Assembly: GCA_008933995.1 (NCBI GenBank)
Contig: WARS01000036.1
Location: forward strand, 20,569,285-20,633,284
Length of the DNA stretch: 64,000 nucleotides
Reading direction: 5' to 3'
Origin: Datnioides undecimradiatus
Taxonomy: Eukaryota > Chordata > Actinopteri > Lobotiformes > Datnioididae
Shown: piece by piece, positions 36,168 to 46,417 of the stretch
How the letters are laid out: each line of letters starts with the position of its first letter
How positions within the stretch are numbered: position 1 is the stretch's first letter
Program-made: the position numbers and the translations under genes
The notes under the pieces: generated by a model
The model's database searches: none
The model's input: only the letters and a program-made list of their open reading frames with translations
What the model was told of the DNA's origin: nothing

Positions 36168-36172
<5 letters not shown>

Positions 36173-36287
36173 CCTGAGTGAAGGCCCGTGTGCGTGTGCA
36201 GCCTGATGCAGGGAAACTGGACGAAAGAGGGTGCAGAGAGAGCACAAGTGAGCAGCGAGTGCATGTGCAGTAAGAGTGCACGAGTGT

Positions 36288-36314
36288 GTGTGTTTGTGTG
36301 TGTGTGTGTGTGTG
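36288..36314. repeat. (GT)n microsatellite, one TTT break
   Basis: A GT tract interrupted once, 120 bp after the preceding TG tract and in the same orientation. Confidence 0.92.
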
Positions 36315-36384
36315 TTTTGGGGGTGTCTCTAAGGAGGATGGAGATGAGCCACTGACTTCCTGGGCTCCGGGCCAGGACGAAACC

Positions 36385-36800
36385 ATTCAACTATGATGTA
36401 CACAGACTGTACAACAGAGGGGATTAGCACAGCCAGTGCCTGCGATAGAAATATAATGGATAATATTTTTCCTTTTTGCAAAAGGTATGAGGAGGATTAT
36501 ACCATTGTCTGAAATGATTTTGGCAGGAAACAATATTTGTAGGCTATTACTTTGTATTGTCTTGGAAACAAAGGTACCAAGAACGAAAGAAAAAATACAT
36601 TTCACAATAATTCCCTTTATCGGAAATTGGCAAATTTATGCATTCACAAAGCCGGGATGCAACTTTCTAATCCCCGTTCTTCCGACAATCAGCAGAGAAC
36701 TGAGGGCGAGTTTTGATTAAGTGAATTAAGGCTCGGCCCCAGCTCTGGCAGACGGCGCAGACATGTTGTCAGTCGGGACAAAGGGAGTTCCTGGCAAGAT
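36385..36800. promoter_or_regulatory. Strong candidate conserved non-coding element
   Basis: AT-rich complex block: GAAATATAATGGATAATATT, GGATTATACCATTG, CTGAAATGATTTTGG, CAATATTTGTAGG, TTGTATTGTCTTGG, CACAATAATTCCC, GGCAAATTTATGCATTC, TTTTGATTAAGTGAATTAAG. It has no CpG excess, no repeat and no shared coding frame. This composition, flanked by microsatellites, is typical of vertebrate enhancers. Conservation not testable here. Confidence 0.42.
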
Positions 36801-36805
36801 CCTGA

Positions 36806-36834
36806 ACAACAACAACAACAACAAAAACAACAAC
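36806..36834. repeat. (AAC)n trinucleotide repeat
   Basis: About nine AAC/ACA units with one AAAAAC break. Confidence 0.9.
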
Positions 36835-36889
36835 GGTTCTCGCTGCTTCTCTCTGCTGCTGTGCTGTTTGATTCCAGATCAAGTGCAGG

Positions 36890-37085
36890 TTGGTGGGCTG
36901 CAGCATTTACATATCTCCTCTCAGTTATAGCCAATCAAATGAGGGACGCTCTCGCGCCCAAAGTGGGGATGTGATCGCTCATTTAGCGTGTTTGGAGCGC
37001 GCCGACGTGTCGCACGCTGCGGGGACATGCGTGCGCCAGATCTCGCAGGCTTTAATGCGCCGCCCAGTGTCTGGTCCCTGGAGGA
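36890..37085. promoter_or_regulatory. CpG-containing segment with CCAAT-like word
   Basis: Begins with GCAGCATTTACATATC and TATAGCCAATCAAATGAGG, then becomes CpG-rich (GCGCGCCGACGTGTCGCACG and similar). It could be a small promoter or enhancer, but no transcript start or exon can be defined. Confidence 0.25.
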
Positions 37086-38489
37086 GAAGCTTGTTATCCC
37101 TTCAAACATGCTTCTTTATTAACCAGGGAAGAGGCACAACACACTGTACAGACTGAAATATGCAGGAGGTGGCAGGAGCGCTCCTGCTGCAGCCTCCTCA
37201 TGCTGCCCCGACAGAGCAGGGCATCCACCTACTAATCATTCAGTGCAAGTTAGCGGAGAAATCCCAGTTCCTACAGATTCTGTGTTTTCTAGATTTAATA
37301 ATCATCAGTGAATTTGCTGAAACCCAACTCTGTGTTTATGAATCGGACGTCCTGCGGGACCAGCCTCCGTGTGGCACACAGCCACAGGCTCCTCAACACA
37401 CTCGGCTCCTGCAGCGCATGGTGCTGCATTCAGCTTGTGGAGGTGATGAGCTCTTGCTTTCATGCTGCCTCCCTCTCTCTCAGTGCGTCCTCGACATGAG
37501 TGTATGTGACACTAAAGCATAAAGCGGTTCGAGCAGCAGGTTTTCTGTCCATTCATCTTAGGCACAGTGGAAAAATGCTCAGAACAGACGGAAAAAGTGA
37601 TTTTTTCCAAGATATTCTGCTTTTTACATTTGATTCTGTCTGTTTTCCACATAACGGAACTTCTGGGCCCCAGATTTTAGAGAATCCAAGCAAGCTGTTA
37701 AGCTGTTTTGAGCGAGAACAAGTTTAAAAAGTCCAAAAGCTTTTGAGACGAGACAGAGTCAAGTGTCAAATCAGTTGTGATAGGTCCGAGTTTACCCTCC
37801 AAGACCTTTGACTGCAAGTCTCAAATCACTGGAGTCAAGATCAGAACAAGTCAAGTTGCAACTCCTTTGCAGCAGATCTCAGGTCTGTGTTGCTTTAGTG
37901 TGTACATTGCAGGTCTGTCATGTTTTGGATAAGATGCCACCTCATGTTGACATCCCTCCTGGTCCTGTATGTGCAGATCTGTCTATTTAATGCATACAAA
38001 ATGACTTATGGCTTTAATGTGTTCAGCGCCACATCTAGAGCCTCCATAATGCATTGAAACCAAGCAGCCATTAAATGTTGTCTGTTGCTAACACAGCGAA
38101 GTCATTAGCACTTCAGTTGGATCGGTGTGTCGCCTGCTTTCATTGCTCACTTCCTTTCTAAATACTTAATGAGAATGTAAAGCTATAAAGTCAAGACCTG
38201 CGTTTTGCGCCGCACCAGTAGTTTCCATGGGCCGCAGCGCTCTGAAGCGACAGCGTGCCGTAAAGCGCGGTCTTCTCACCTCATTTTCGGTCCCTGCTCT
38301 CAGCTGCAGAAGTGGGACAGCGAACACGTCCTCCCCCTCCATCGTGAATAATTCAGCAGCCGTGTAAAAGATGCAAGCAGCTGGATGCCTGCGACAGAGC
38401 TGCAGACAGGGGGACCTCGGACTTGCAGGTCAGAGTGCCCGGTGGGTTGGTTGGGTCTGTTTGTGGCGGTATGGATTTTTAAGTGGACC
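37086..38489. other. Gene-free stretch
   Basis: Unique sequence with chance frames (for example 37160-37522 plus, 120 codons) lacking recognised domains. At 37720-37900 words AGTCAAG and CAAGTC recur loosely. No gene supported. Confidence 0.4.
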
Positions 38490-38745
38490 TCACAGGAGCT
38501 GAAGCACCACAGGAGTGATAGCAGGTGTTAATATTTTATGGGTGGGGTGGGTGGAAGCCAGGCGGTGTATGGACACAGCGGACGGCGCGGTGTTGAATCC
38601 TGTGCAGCGCAGCACTTATGTCAGCCTGTGAGGACTTTTAATGGGGTACAAAGCTTAATTGGTGGGCTGCCACGAGAGGCTCGTAAAAACAGCTATAAAA
38701 GTAATAATGGCTTAGGAGAGGACAAATGAACAAAGCAACTGAATC
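38490..38745. promoter_or_regulatory. Candidate conserved non-coding element (weak)
   Basis: Includes GTTAATATTTTATGGG, CAGCACTTATGTCAGCC, CAAAGCTTAATTGGTGGG and AAAAGTAATAATGGC. Complex sequence without repeats. Confidence 0.28.
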
Positions 38746-39245
38746 AGTAATGAGAGGATGGAATATCGTACTGCTGCTGACAGCTGGAAAAGCACGAAAC
38801 TTCAAAATGTCCATGTTTTAAATGGAAAACGGCGCCTCTGCCTATAAAACGCTGTACGCTGTGGCTCTAAACAAAGCGTGAAACCTCTAAAGCATCAGAA
38901 ACAGAGCTGCAGAGCTCACTGACGAGACGCTGTGCTCGATAACTCTGCAAGACGAGGCCACAGGTGAGGTTTCCATCACCTGAAAGGCTAAAAAGTGACT
39001 TGCACTGAGCATCACAGTGTCAAATCCCCACACAGGCTGCACCACCTGTCCAGGTCATGGCGTGCATCCAGATGTATTTCAGCTTATTTTGTCTTTTCAC
39101 ACTGTTTAAACATCAGCTTGTGTAACCTATGGTATCCAGTCAATGTGCTGGTTCCAGTCCTGTGGGTGGACCCGTGTCGGTCACATCATACGTGCAGGTG
39201 CGGTGTCTGCAGCATCCCCTCCGGTGTGCGTGGCAGGACTTAGCG

Positions 39246-39500
39246 TTTTGTTGTTTTATGTAACGCTGAAGCACATCTGCAAAACTTTGGATATTCTCCA
39301 TCCGCCTACTGTAACAAATTAGCTCGTGATCACTTATAGGCCTTTTGTGGCTATATTTCATTAAAATGTAGTGACTTAGCTCTTTATCCTGAAATAGATC
39401 CAGCAGTGGAGCCCGTCTGGGAGGTTTTGTGGGGCTGTTTTCTGTTTGCGTTGCATCTTTATCCAACGCAATAACCATTTCTCTTCTTCTTAGCGATGTC
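39246..39500 (-). other. Unassigned coding-like open stretch
   Basis: On the minus strand an open frame runs from about 39500 to beyond 39246 with an evenly mixed, hydrophilic composition, for example ...LLDLFQDKELSHYILMKYSH and ...FADVLQRYIKQQNAK. It lacks the low-complexity bias of most chance frames here. It could be an exon, a fragment of a transposon-encoded protein or chance. I do not recognise a family. No clear splice sites or neighbouring coding pieces were found. Confidence 0.18.
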
Positions 39501-39724
39501 CTTGCTTTTCCGCTGTTTTGTAAAATGCCCCGACGTGAGCGTGCATCATTTTTAGTGGTTTTCAGATATTAATTATTCAGTCCATTCAGATTCCTGCAGA
39601 AGTCACAAATGCATTGTTTAGTTTGACATCAAGAGACTGTGCAGCTGCACCAGAGCCACAGTTTGCAGACACAAAGGAGGAAATCAGACATGTCTTTTGT
39701 CGAGAAGCAGACCTCAACCAAAGG

Positions 39725-40130
39725 AGGGATTAGCTGCGTGATCGGATGTCGTCACCCCACCTGAAGCACCCTCCCAGCGTAGTTTTCACTGAAATGAAGT
39801 CAACAATGTCAGCCGCCTCTGAGTCTCTCACTCCGAGGTGAACCATCCAGATGTGGCGCTGGAGCAGCTCCGACACGTATCTCAAGCACGCTGCAAATTT
39901 GGTGTTAGAAGCCATCAAACTCCCAATTATCAAACTCACACAGACAAGCCAAGGAAACGTGGGGGTAGGCGCGGCTGTCAGTTAATTGGTGGGATTACGG
40001 TGTTTGCTCATTATCACATGCTAACGCCGATGATGAAAGCGAGAACCAGAGTAAAGACTGCGGCGGGGAACTGCGTTTGGTCGCACATCTCTCAAACTGA
40101 CTGTGATAAGATGTAATTGGTGTTGTATTT
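39725..40130. promoter_or_regulatory. Candidate conserved non-coding element
   Basis: Contains CTCCCAATTATCAAACTC, CAGTTAATTGGTGGGATTAC, GCTCATTATCACATGC, CGCCGATGATGAAAGC and GATAAGATGTAATTGG (GATA-like plus homeodomain word). A minus-strand open frame (39730-39939) also looks mildly coding-like; see findings. Inferred regulatory by word density. Confidence 0.32.
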
Positions 40131-41189
40131 AAAACTGGCTTTGTCAACATCGTCACATTCAACCATCACATTCAATAACGCTCTCAGAGTTTGAGATCCC
40201 ATCACACTTCATTTGCATGTGCACAGAGGCTTTTTGAGTCGTGTTCTCTGGCGCCGCTGGTAACTTCCCCCTGGTTTTACATCACGGGCTCCCCAGCGAG
40301 CCGTGTCCCGTCTCCTCTGTGCTCACTGACAGAAGTTATACTTTAACTTCTCAGCAAAAGAAGATCCTTCTTACCTCTCATTCAGCAGCACGACTTATCC
40401 ACTAAACACTTACCTCGCTTTCATTAGGATTGTATCTGAGGCTGCATCATTAGCACAGATGCTACTGAACTGTCATATGATCATAAGAAGATTGCAGGAA
40501 TATTATAGGCAGCAGTGTGTCTCTGTGATGCTCACGAGCTTCTGCAGCTACATGTTGTTACTTGACACTTTGATCATGAAGGTGACACTACCTGGGCTAC
40601 GATATGTCATTGATCAGAGTATTTGAAGTTTATAGATACTATTTCAGCTGCATGGATTCATCAGCACACAGTTACGATCTCTGACGCTGACCGTCAGGGA
40701 ACTAAACAACCCATTTACTGTGTGGGATGGCACCCCCCCTTAAACCTCCCAAATTACCATTAACAAGCTTCTAACTATAACAAACACTGCACAAAACTGA
40801 TTTTGCAAACTACAATATTTACTTTTAGCAAAGAAATGATTGACAGTTTATACAAAAACGTGACGTCTCAAAATACAATATTTCAGATTTAAACATTAAC
40901 GCATTACTTTACATGGAGTTCTGATGCAGACGCCTCTCTCTAAGTAGGTGTATTGGTTGGTGTAGTCATCAATACTATGGGTAGTCAGTGTGGGGTGGAT
41001 GCAGCAGTTCAGTCCTTTTCTTTCCAGAAGCAGCGTCTCAATAATGAAATAAGAAGTGAAAACAAGGCGTAATGTGATTCAGCTGGCGGCGGCCTGATAT
41101 CCGACGGAGTGTGTCCTTTCAGCGGCGCACAATCAGCAGCTCCAAAGACTTTGCACATGAATGAAAATCAAACCCATTCAACGTCTGAG
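40131..41189. other. Gene-free stretch
   Basis: Unique sequence; an inverted octamer ATTTGCAT sits near 40212-40219. AT-rich at 40560-40910. No gene recognised. Confidence 0.4.
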
Positions 41190-41440
41190 GTCAGCGGCCG
41201 CGAACGGGGACCGGACTGAAACAATGTAGCGAATTAATATTAATGATCTCGGGTCAGCACCCTTGTAACAATTACACTTTGCACATTAGACCGCGCTTTG
41301 CCTGCGTTCCCCCCTTTAAACCTATTTGCATGCGTAATGAGGGATTTGAATAAGAGGTCATCACTTATTAATGCTGTCATTTATATTTATGACCAGTGTG
41401 CTTTCGTAGTGCGGGCACGCCGTCAGAGAGCTCAGGATGA
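41190..41440. promoter_or_regulatory. Candidate conserved non-coding element with octamer
   Basis: GCGAATTAATATTAATGATC, AACAATTACACTTTGC, an exact ATTTGCAT at 41324-41331, GCGTAATGAGGG and CATTTATATTTATGACC. Dense homeodomain and POU words without simple repeats. Confidence 0.36.
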
Positions 41441-41656
41441 GCGCTGCCATTGGGTCTGGAGTTTGACAGGCCCGCGCTGGGGAAGGATGGGTCCCCCTTA
41501 GAGTTAGACCAGAACAAGACCAGTGTGCAGGCCCAGCTGGGAAGTGTGCAGCTCCTGCAGCACGACGAACCCTCACCGGCCGCTTCTGACCAGGCTGCAC
41601 GGCTCAAACTGCAAATAACAGGAGTTGATTTAATGTTACGTTGTGAGCTGTTTTAA
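41441..41656 (+). other. Open stretch, possible exon or CNE continuation
   Basis: A plus frame of about 68 codons begins at a TTG and has third-position G/C preference over its first 40 codons (LEFDRPALGKDGSPLELDQN and following). No family is recognised and no convincing splice sites were located. It may simply be the GC-rich edge of the neighbouring block. Confidence 0.15.
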
Positions 41657-41689
41657 TACAGAGCGGCGACAGATTTAGTCTCGCTTAAT

Positions 41690-41875
41690 TGTATTACGGC
41701 AGCTGTATAAATTATTGACTGATAGCCGGTGATAAATGTTTGGCACCGTCTCGTGAAGTAATGAAGGCAGCGTCGATGTGGCTCACAACTAGTCGGAAAT
41801 AATGACGTCTCGTATTTGCAGTCTTCTCAGCGCCTGAGGAATCCACTGCCGGGATGAAATATTGGGCAAAGGATT
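41690..41875. promoter_or_regulatory. Candidate conserved non-coding element
   Basis: Contains GTATAAATTATTGACTG, GGTGATAAATGTTTGG, GGAAATAATGACGTC (CRE-like TGACGTC) and GATGAAATATTGGGC. Repeat-free. Confidence 0.3.
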
Positions 41876-43454
41876 GAGACATAAAGCCATCTGCTTTGAC
41901 TGTATTTCTGTCATGCTCTGTCCTACTTCATTCACCACAAGAAGTAGAACTCAGACACCCGAGAGGAATCGGGAGAGAGAGAGCGAGAGAGCAAGAAATA
42001 TCACACTGAGTAAAAGTTTGTTTATTTATCATGGTCTGTCAGTGTCGAAGAAGCATGTGCAAAGAATCTTGTTTCAGCTGAGAGGGCTGCGTGAGCCGAG
42101 ACAGCTTTCCAACGTCGACTGTCATCAACTCCCCCGGCGGGTTTCTGCAGGTAGAAGACGTTCGTGGAAGGTAATGCATTCACGTTCTGGTGCCAGACCG
42201 TGCCTGATCAAGTTAAAGGTATCACTTGTGAAACCCTTGTGGGTAGAAATCTCTGGGAAAAGAGAAAGTCGCCTATCTTATCCGACGGGATTACGAATCA
42301 AAGTCGGACAGGAGTGACACCGGCACAAATGGGAAGGAGCACGTCTTAAGCATAACTCGGGGTGTTCGAAATCCAACACACTTGGTCTTTGACTGATACC
42401 GAGTCCTTCATCGGGACAAAGGTCTTTAGGAAGGCAGAGAGTCATTGTGCCATCTGGAACTAAATCCATATGGTTCAGGAGGCAGAGCCGTGCCCCAGAG
42501 GAATATTACATGCATGCAGATAGGTTTCTTTTGAAAGTCTCTCTTCATTTTCCAATTCCTGCTGGATCTCCGGTCTATTTAAAACCTGTTTGAAATATCA
42601 CACAGTAAGGGCTTCACTTGCTGAACTTGACTGCTCTGCAATCTGGGAAAAGAAAAATGTCCTTTTTAAAAAACACAGAAGCGGTTTATTGTCATGATGG
42701 TGCTGCCGTCTGTCTGCATGACTTGCACAGACAAAAAGCAAACGGGGGCTCATTAACACTGGCTGGAGCTGGTGGCTCAGGCTAAACTGACCCAGCGCCA
42801 CCCGGAGAACAGGGTACATTGCAGAAGAGAGAGGCGGCCTGGTGCATCCGACTGTGTCCGAGTGTGCCGACAAGGAGGCAGGAGGCAGACGTGAGAGAAC
42901 GATGGAGCCTGGAGAGCCGGAGGCTGTTTAGCCGCCGATCGGAGTGCGAGTGGGAGAAGTGTGACATGCTTCCGGCCAATGGCGACGCAGCCTCCCACGC
43001 GGCCGGCCGCCGCAGCATCTCCATAGCTGTAACGGAGGGCTCGACACGATCTTTTCCTCAGCCGTTGTCCTCTGCACGTCTCCCCCTCTCTGAGTTTCGC
43101 CTGTCTGGTGGGCCGATAACTCGCATGAAGCTTGTTCTTGGCAGCGTTAGCTTGCGCAAGTTTTGCCTGAGATGGCCGTGCAGGCTTTGTTACAGTTGGA
43201 CTCCTGGTTTGCAGCCTTGCAAAGTCCACGCAGGACAAACGCCAAAAACAAATTCAGAAGACGTGCACGGGGGGACAAATGTTAACACGTTATATGCACA
43301 GCACACGCACCTTTTTTTTAATAGTTTTGAGCCTTTAACTGTGATTTTCAGCTCACACTCAGTGCTCCTGAGTCCGTATTTCCCACAATCCTGCAGGTTT
43401 TCACAACCTTAAAGCCAGTGCTCACTTTGCTTCACGCTCTTCTCTTCTCCATAG
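41876..43454. other. Gene-free stretch; CpG-richer at 42880-43110
   Basis: A plus frame of about 151 codons (41862-42317) and one of about 197 codons (42819-43412) are noted but not recognised. Composition is CpG-richer at 42880-43110, which favours long chance frames. A short (GA)n lies near 41974-41996. Confidence 0.35.
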
Positions 43455-43562
43455 ACTCCTACCTGAAGGGGGACCGTGGCTGCAAGAGGCCACGACCCTC
43501 CTATCTCCTCGGCTCGGTGTGGCTGCACGAAGCACACATCAGCTCTTTTCTTAGGGCAGCGA
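43455..43562 (+). other. Exon-like segment with splice-like borders
   Basis: A pyrimidine-rich tract ending in CATAG at 43454 is followed by 108 open bases and GTGAGT at 43563-43568. The frame (SYLKGDRGCKRPRPSYLLGS and following) stays open across. The length is a multiple of three, so it could be a cassette exon. No protein family is recognised and the base before the donor is A rather than G, so chance is the more likely explanation. Confidence 0.15.
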
Positions 43563-44101
43563 GTGAGTACCTAGATGCCAAGTTTGCTAGTAAACAAGTC
43601 TATTTAGCCAGCAGCCACGACAAGAAGTAAGCCAGCTAACTTTACAGGCAACAGGAGCAGCAGAGCAAGTTAGCACCAGGCTGCTAACTGTGCAAGGACA
43701 ACAAAGGACTGACTGCACAGCGAGGACAGCTTACAAGCAGCACCAGCAAAGCAACCCAAAGAATCTCTTGCTATGGGTTTTGTAATGTAACTGGGTTCAT
43801 GCAGAACAGCACAGGCCACTAGCTCTTTGACCCAGTCCTGATTTTGAGAGTCCTGCGGAATCTGCAGGACTGTGCCTCAAATCGTCAAGTGCACAGGGAG
43901 CTTTGCTGCAGACGTTTTGAACTCTCTGTGCAGACTGTCTGCAGTCTGTTTCTGCGGAGAAGCCTTAGCTCAGTCAGTTTGAAAGACGCTGACCGATGAG
44001 CTTCTCCGGACCCGTTGTCTAAATGGGTGTTTTACAGCACGGTTACGGCCAAACTGAACTGCAAGTACATCAAGCAGCAGAAATCCAATATTATGAGCTA
44101 C
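43563..44101. other. Gene-free stretch
   Basis: Unique sequence with GCCAGCTAACTTTAC and CAGGCTGCTAACTG words, possibly remnants of TAAC-type fish repeats. The word TAGCTCAGTCAG at about 43970 resembles a tRNA A box but has no B box. Confidence 0.4.
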
Positions 44102-44120
44102 AAAAAAAAAAAAAAAAAAA
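44102..44120. repeat. A19 homopolymer
   Basis: Nineteen A residues, followed within 20 bp by AATAAAG and then an interspersed repeat. It may be an old retroposon tail or simple sequence. Confidence 0.95.
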
Positions 44121-44140
44121 GCAATTGTCAATAAAGTCAT

Positions 44141-44330
44141 TAAATGGTAAACGGCTGCATTTATATTGCACTTTTATCCTGATGTGAAGCAACGGACTGT
44201 GGCCGCGTGCACGCTGCAAATTTCCCTTTGGGGCCAATAAAGTTTACGCTGAGACTACGGCTTTACAGCTGCCCTCATTCACACACTGACGCAGCGAGCT
44301 GCGAGGCAAGGTGCTGCCCATCCCAGCTAT
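44141..44330 (+). mobile_element. Fish 'AAATGGTAAAtGG' repeat with L2-type tail inside
   Basis: TAAATGGTAAACGGCTGCAT and TTTATATTGCACTTTTATCC (44141-44180), then CTTTACAGCTGCCCTCATTC (from 44261), ACACACTGACGC and GAGGCAAGGTGCTGCCCATC, match in order a common teleost repeat that I recognise but cannot name. Between them, 44214-44245 reads TGCAAATTTCCCTTTGGGGC then CAATAAAGTTTA, the 3'-end motif typical of fish L2-like LINEs. This suggests a nested insertion or a chimaeric copy. Confidence 0.6.
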
Positions 44331-44489
44331 TTGTGATCATTAGCATCATTTTGGCTCATTTATAACTAAATAAGCAACATTAACACCAGCCATGCCAGCC
44401 ACAGCTCCACCGGCTCAACTGAGACTTGACGTTTTCTCACATGTGGATCATCCGAGTCGGCTTCATCCACACTACATTCAACATATGGT

Positions 44490-44970
44490 GCGCTATAGAG
44501 GACGCATTCAATATTTCATGAGTTAGCTTGAGTTCCAACCTTCGAGAGAGAGGTAGCCGTCCATGATATCACTGCAACAGATGGGCAAGTCATCCACTTG
44601 CTGCAAACAGGGTTATTTATAATGTGTTTGAGAGCGCAAAAATACCACCCCTGAGAGAGCGAGGAAATATGGTGTGAAGCAGCAAAAAATCTTGCACCCT
44701 CACAAAGATGTGTCATACTGTCGATGAGAGATATCCTCTCTGTGCAGAGCGCCGCGCTCGGAGTATTGTCTCCAAAATAAACTGAGAGAGGAAAAAGCAG
44801 CTTTCACATGACCTCGGCGAGAGCCAAGCAGATTCGCCGCCATCTGCTTGTAGCTTTGACAATGATAGGACTGGAGTTTTTAATATAGCAAAGGAGGCCA
44901 GGCAGTGCAGTGACATCCAAATGAGAAGCAGTGTGAACATGTCTGTTCCTATTACAGTGAGATGGGAACA
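44490..44970. promoter_or_regulatory. Candidate conserved non-coding element(s)
   Basis: A long complex block: CATGAGTTAGCTTGAG, an E-box CAGATG near 44578, GGTTATTTATAATGTG, CGGAGTATTGTCTCC, CAAAATAAACTGAG, CCGCCATCTGCTTG (E-box), TTGACAATGATAGG and GTTTTTAATATAGC. It ends before a TG repeat. Two E-boxes and several TAAT-type words suggest enhancer function; inference only. Confidence 0.35.
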
Positions 44971-45050
44971 GTTTGTGTTTGCGGGTGCATGTGTGCAGGC
45001 CTTTGTATGCATAGAGGAGGGAGAGTGGGAGAGGATATGAGCTGAGCGTA

Positions 45051-45053
<3 letters not shown>

Positions 45054-45090
<37 letters not shown>
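45054..45090. repeat. (TG)18 microsatellite
   Basis: A perfect 37-bp TG tract. Confidence 0.96.
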
Positions 45091-45091
<1 letters not shown>

Positions 45092-45362
45092 AGACATTCC
45101 TGTTCATCCACAGGAGTGTGGGAAGGTAGGAGATGAAAGGGAGAGGGAAGCCATCTCCCAGAGTGGAAACGACAAACACCTTCTCACGGAGACGTCCCTT
45201 CACATCCACAGCTTCACCAAGACAAACAAGCCACTTCAGAGTCACAGTACAAAAACATGTCAACTGCTTCCCACCATCCCTCCCTTTGACACATTTATGT
45301 GCTTTATGTGATATCATCTATATAATGCATAAGGGAAGCCTGGTCATGCAGTTTCACTGATT

Positions 45363-45383
45363 AGCAAATGTTAGCATGCTAAC
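45363..45383. mobile_element. Short fragment of 'GTTAGCATGCTAAC' fish repeat
   Basis: AGCAAATGTTAGCATGCTAA with a following C is a diagnostic phrase of the percomorph repeat also found at 5271-5720. Only about 21 bp is clear, so it may be chance. Confidence 0.35.
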
Positions 45384-45483
45384 TGTTTTGAATTAGGTCT
45401 GTTGCACCTTCTGCTTCTGCAGTGCTGTAATTGTTTTTCATCTGGAGCATTGGTGCTGAAGCTTAACATCATAAACCTAAATT

Positions 45484-45535
45484 ATTATTATTATCATCAT
45501 CAACAATAATAACAACAACAACAAACACCATCAAC
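45484..45535. repeat. (ATT/ATC/AAC) trinucleotide tract
   Basis: ATT units pass into ATC, AAT and AAC units over about 50 bp. A degenerate AT-rich trinucleotide microsatellite. Confidence 0.85.
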
Positions 45536-45994
45536 AATTATAATAATGCATAACTATCCATCTATCCAACTATCGATGGAAACCAGTATTAAATTGCATT
45601 TTTTTGCAGAAATCTGCTAAAAATGAGTGAATTCATTCTCGTTTTATCCCCGTTTTGGTTTGAAAAGTGGTTCTTTAGCTCTGTTCAGCAGCCGGACACT
45701 AACTCTGATGCCGTCGAGCAGCAAACAGAACCTTTTTCCTGAATCCGATCAGCTGGATGACGCTCGAGATCAGTTTGAAAAGTGTGAATTTTGTTGCCAA
45801 AAAACCATCAGAATCACGTAAAACGGGCTGAAAACCAGACAAAGCACAGTCGCTTCATCTGCTGTTAATGTCAAAGTTATTGATTGATATAATAATAAGA
45901 TAATATGTATATAATGTATAATATATGTATATTAATATGTATTGCCTCAAATCCAACCACAATTAAGATTCATCAAGGCATTTAAAGACAAAAA

Positions 45995-45997
<3 letters not shown>
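45536..45997. other. Gene-free stretch
   Basis: AT-rich unique sequence, with TA-rich words (TATGTATATAATG and similar) at about 45890-45940. Nothing else recognised. Confidence 0.4.

Positions 45998-46029
<32 letters not shown>
45998..46029. repeat. (CA)16 microsatellite
   Basis: A perfect 32-bp CA tract. Confidence 0.96.
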
Positions 46030-46032
<3 letters not shown>

Positions 46033-46034
46033 CG

Positions 46035-46375
46035 GCGCAGTGTGATTAGATGTATAGTGAGCATATGGTCTGGGATGCGGTGGTGAATGCTGCACAGGGT
46101 AAACAGCAGCCTGATAAGCACACCAAAGCATCTTTATTATGCCAGGCGGCGGAAGATTAATAAGGTGATGTGTTTCGACTGTAATTGACCCAGTTAATGA
46201 GACCCTTGTTTTGTGGTTTCCTCCCATAACCGACTGCGAGGGTGCTCAAAACAAGTGCCAAAAAACTCCCATCTCTGCCAAATGAAATCGGCTTATTAAT
46301 TCCAATTATACTGATCATTGAACACTCAAATGAAAAATGAAGACGTTTCAACTTGACTAATTGGCCCCAGGAGTG
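46035..46375. promoter_or_regulatory. Strong candidate conserved non-coding element
   Basis: Lies exactly between a CA and a GT microsatellite. It contains GTGATTAGATGTATAG, CATCTTTATTATGCC, GAAGATTAATAAGG, CTGTAATTGACCC, CAGTTAATGAGACC, TGAAATCGGCTTATTAATTC, CCAATTATACTGATC and CTTGACTAATTGGCC. TAAT/ATTA words are very dense without any low complexity. Best read as an enhancer-type CNE; conservation untested. Confidence 0.42.

Positions 46376-46378
<3 letters not shown>

Positions 46379-46414
<36 letters not shown>
46379..46414. repeat. (GT)18 microsatellite, arm of an inverted pair
   Basis: A perfect 36-bp GT tract, followed by GAGTGAGAGAGAG purines. The complementary CA tract lies at 46531-46553. 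Confidence 0.96.

Positions 46415-46417
<3 letters not shown>

Noticed and set aside
42819-43412. 197-codon plus-strand frame
   Set aside because: Lies in CpG-richer sequence where stops are rarer; a 153-codon minus frame overlaps it; no domain seen.
43960-44040. tRNA-like A box (TAGCTCAGTCAG)
   Set aside because: No B box (GGTTCGANTCC) and no cloverleaf stems downstream.
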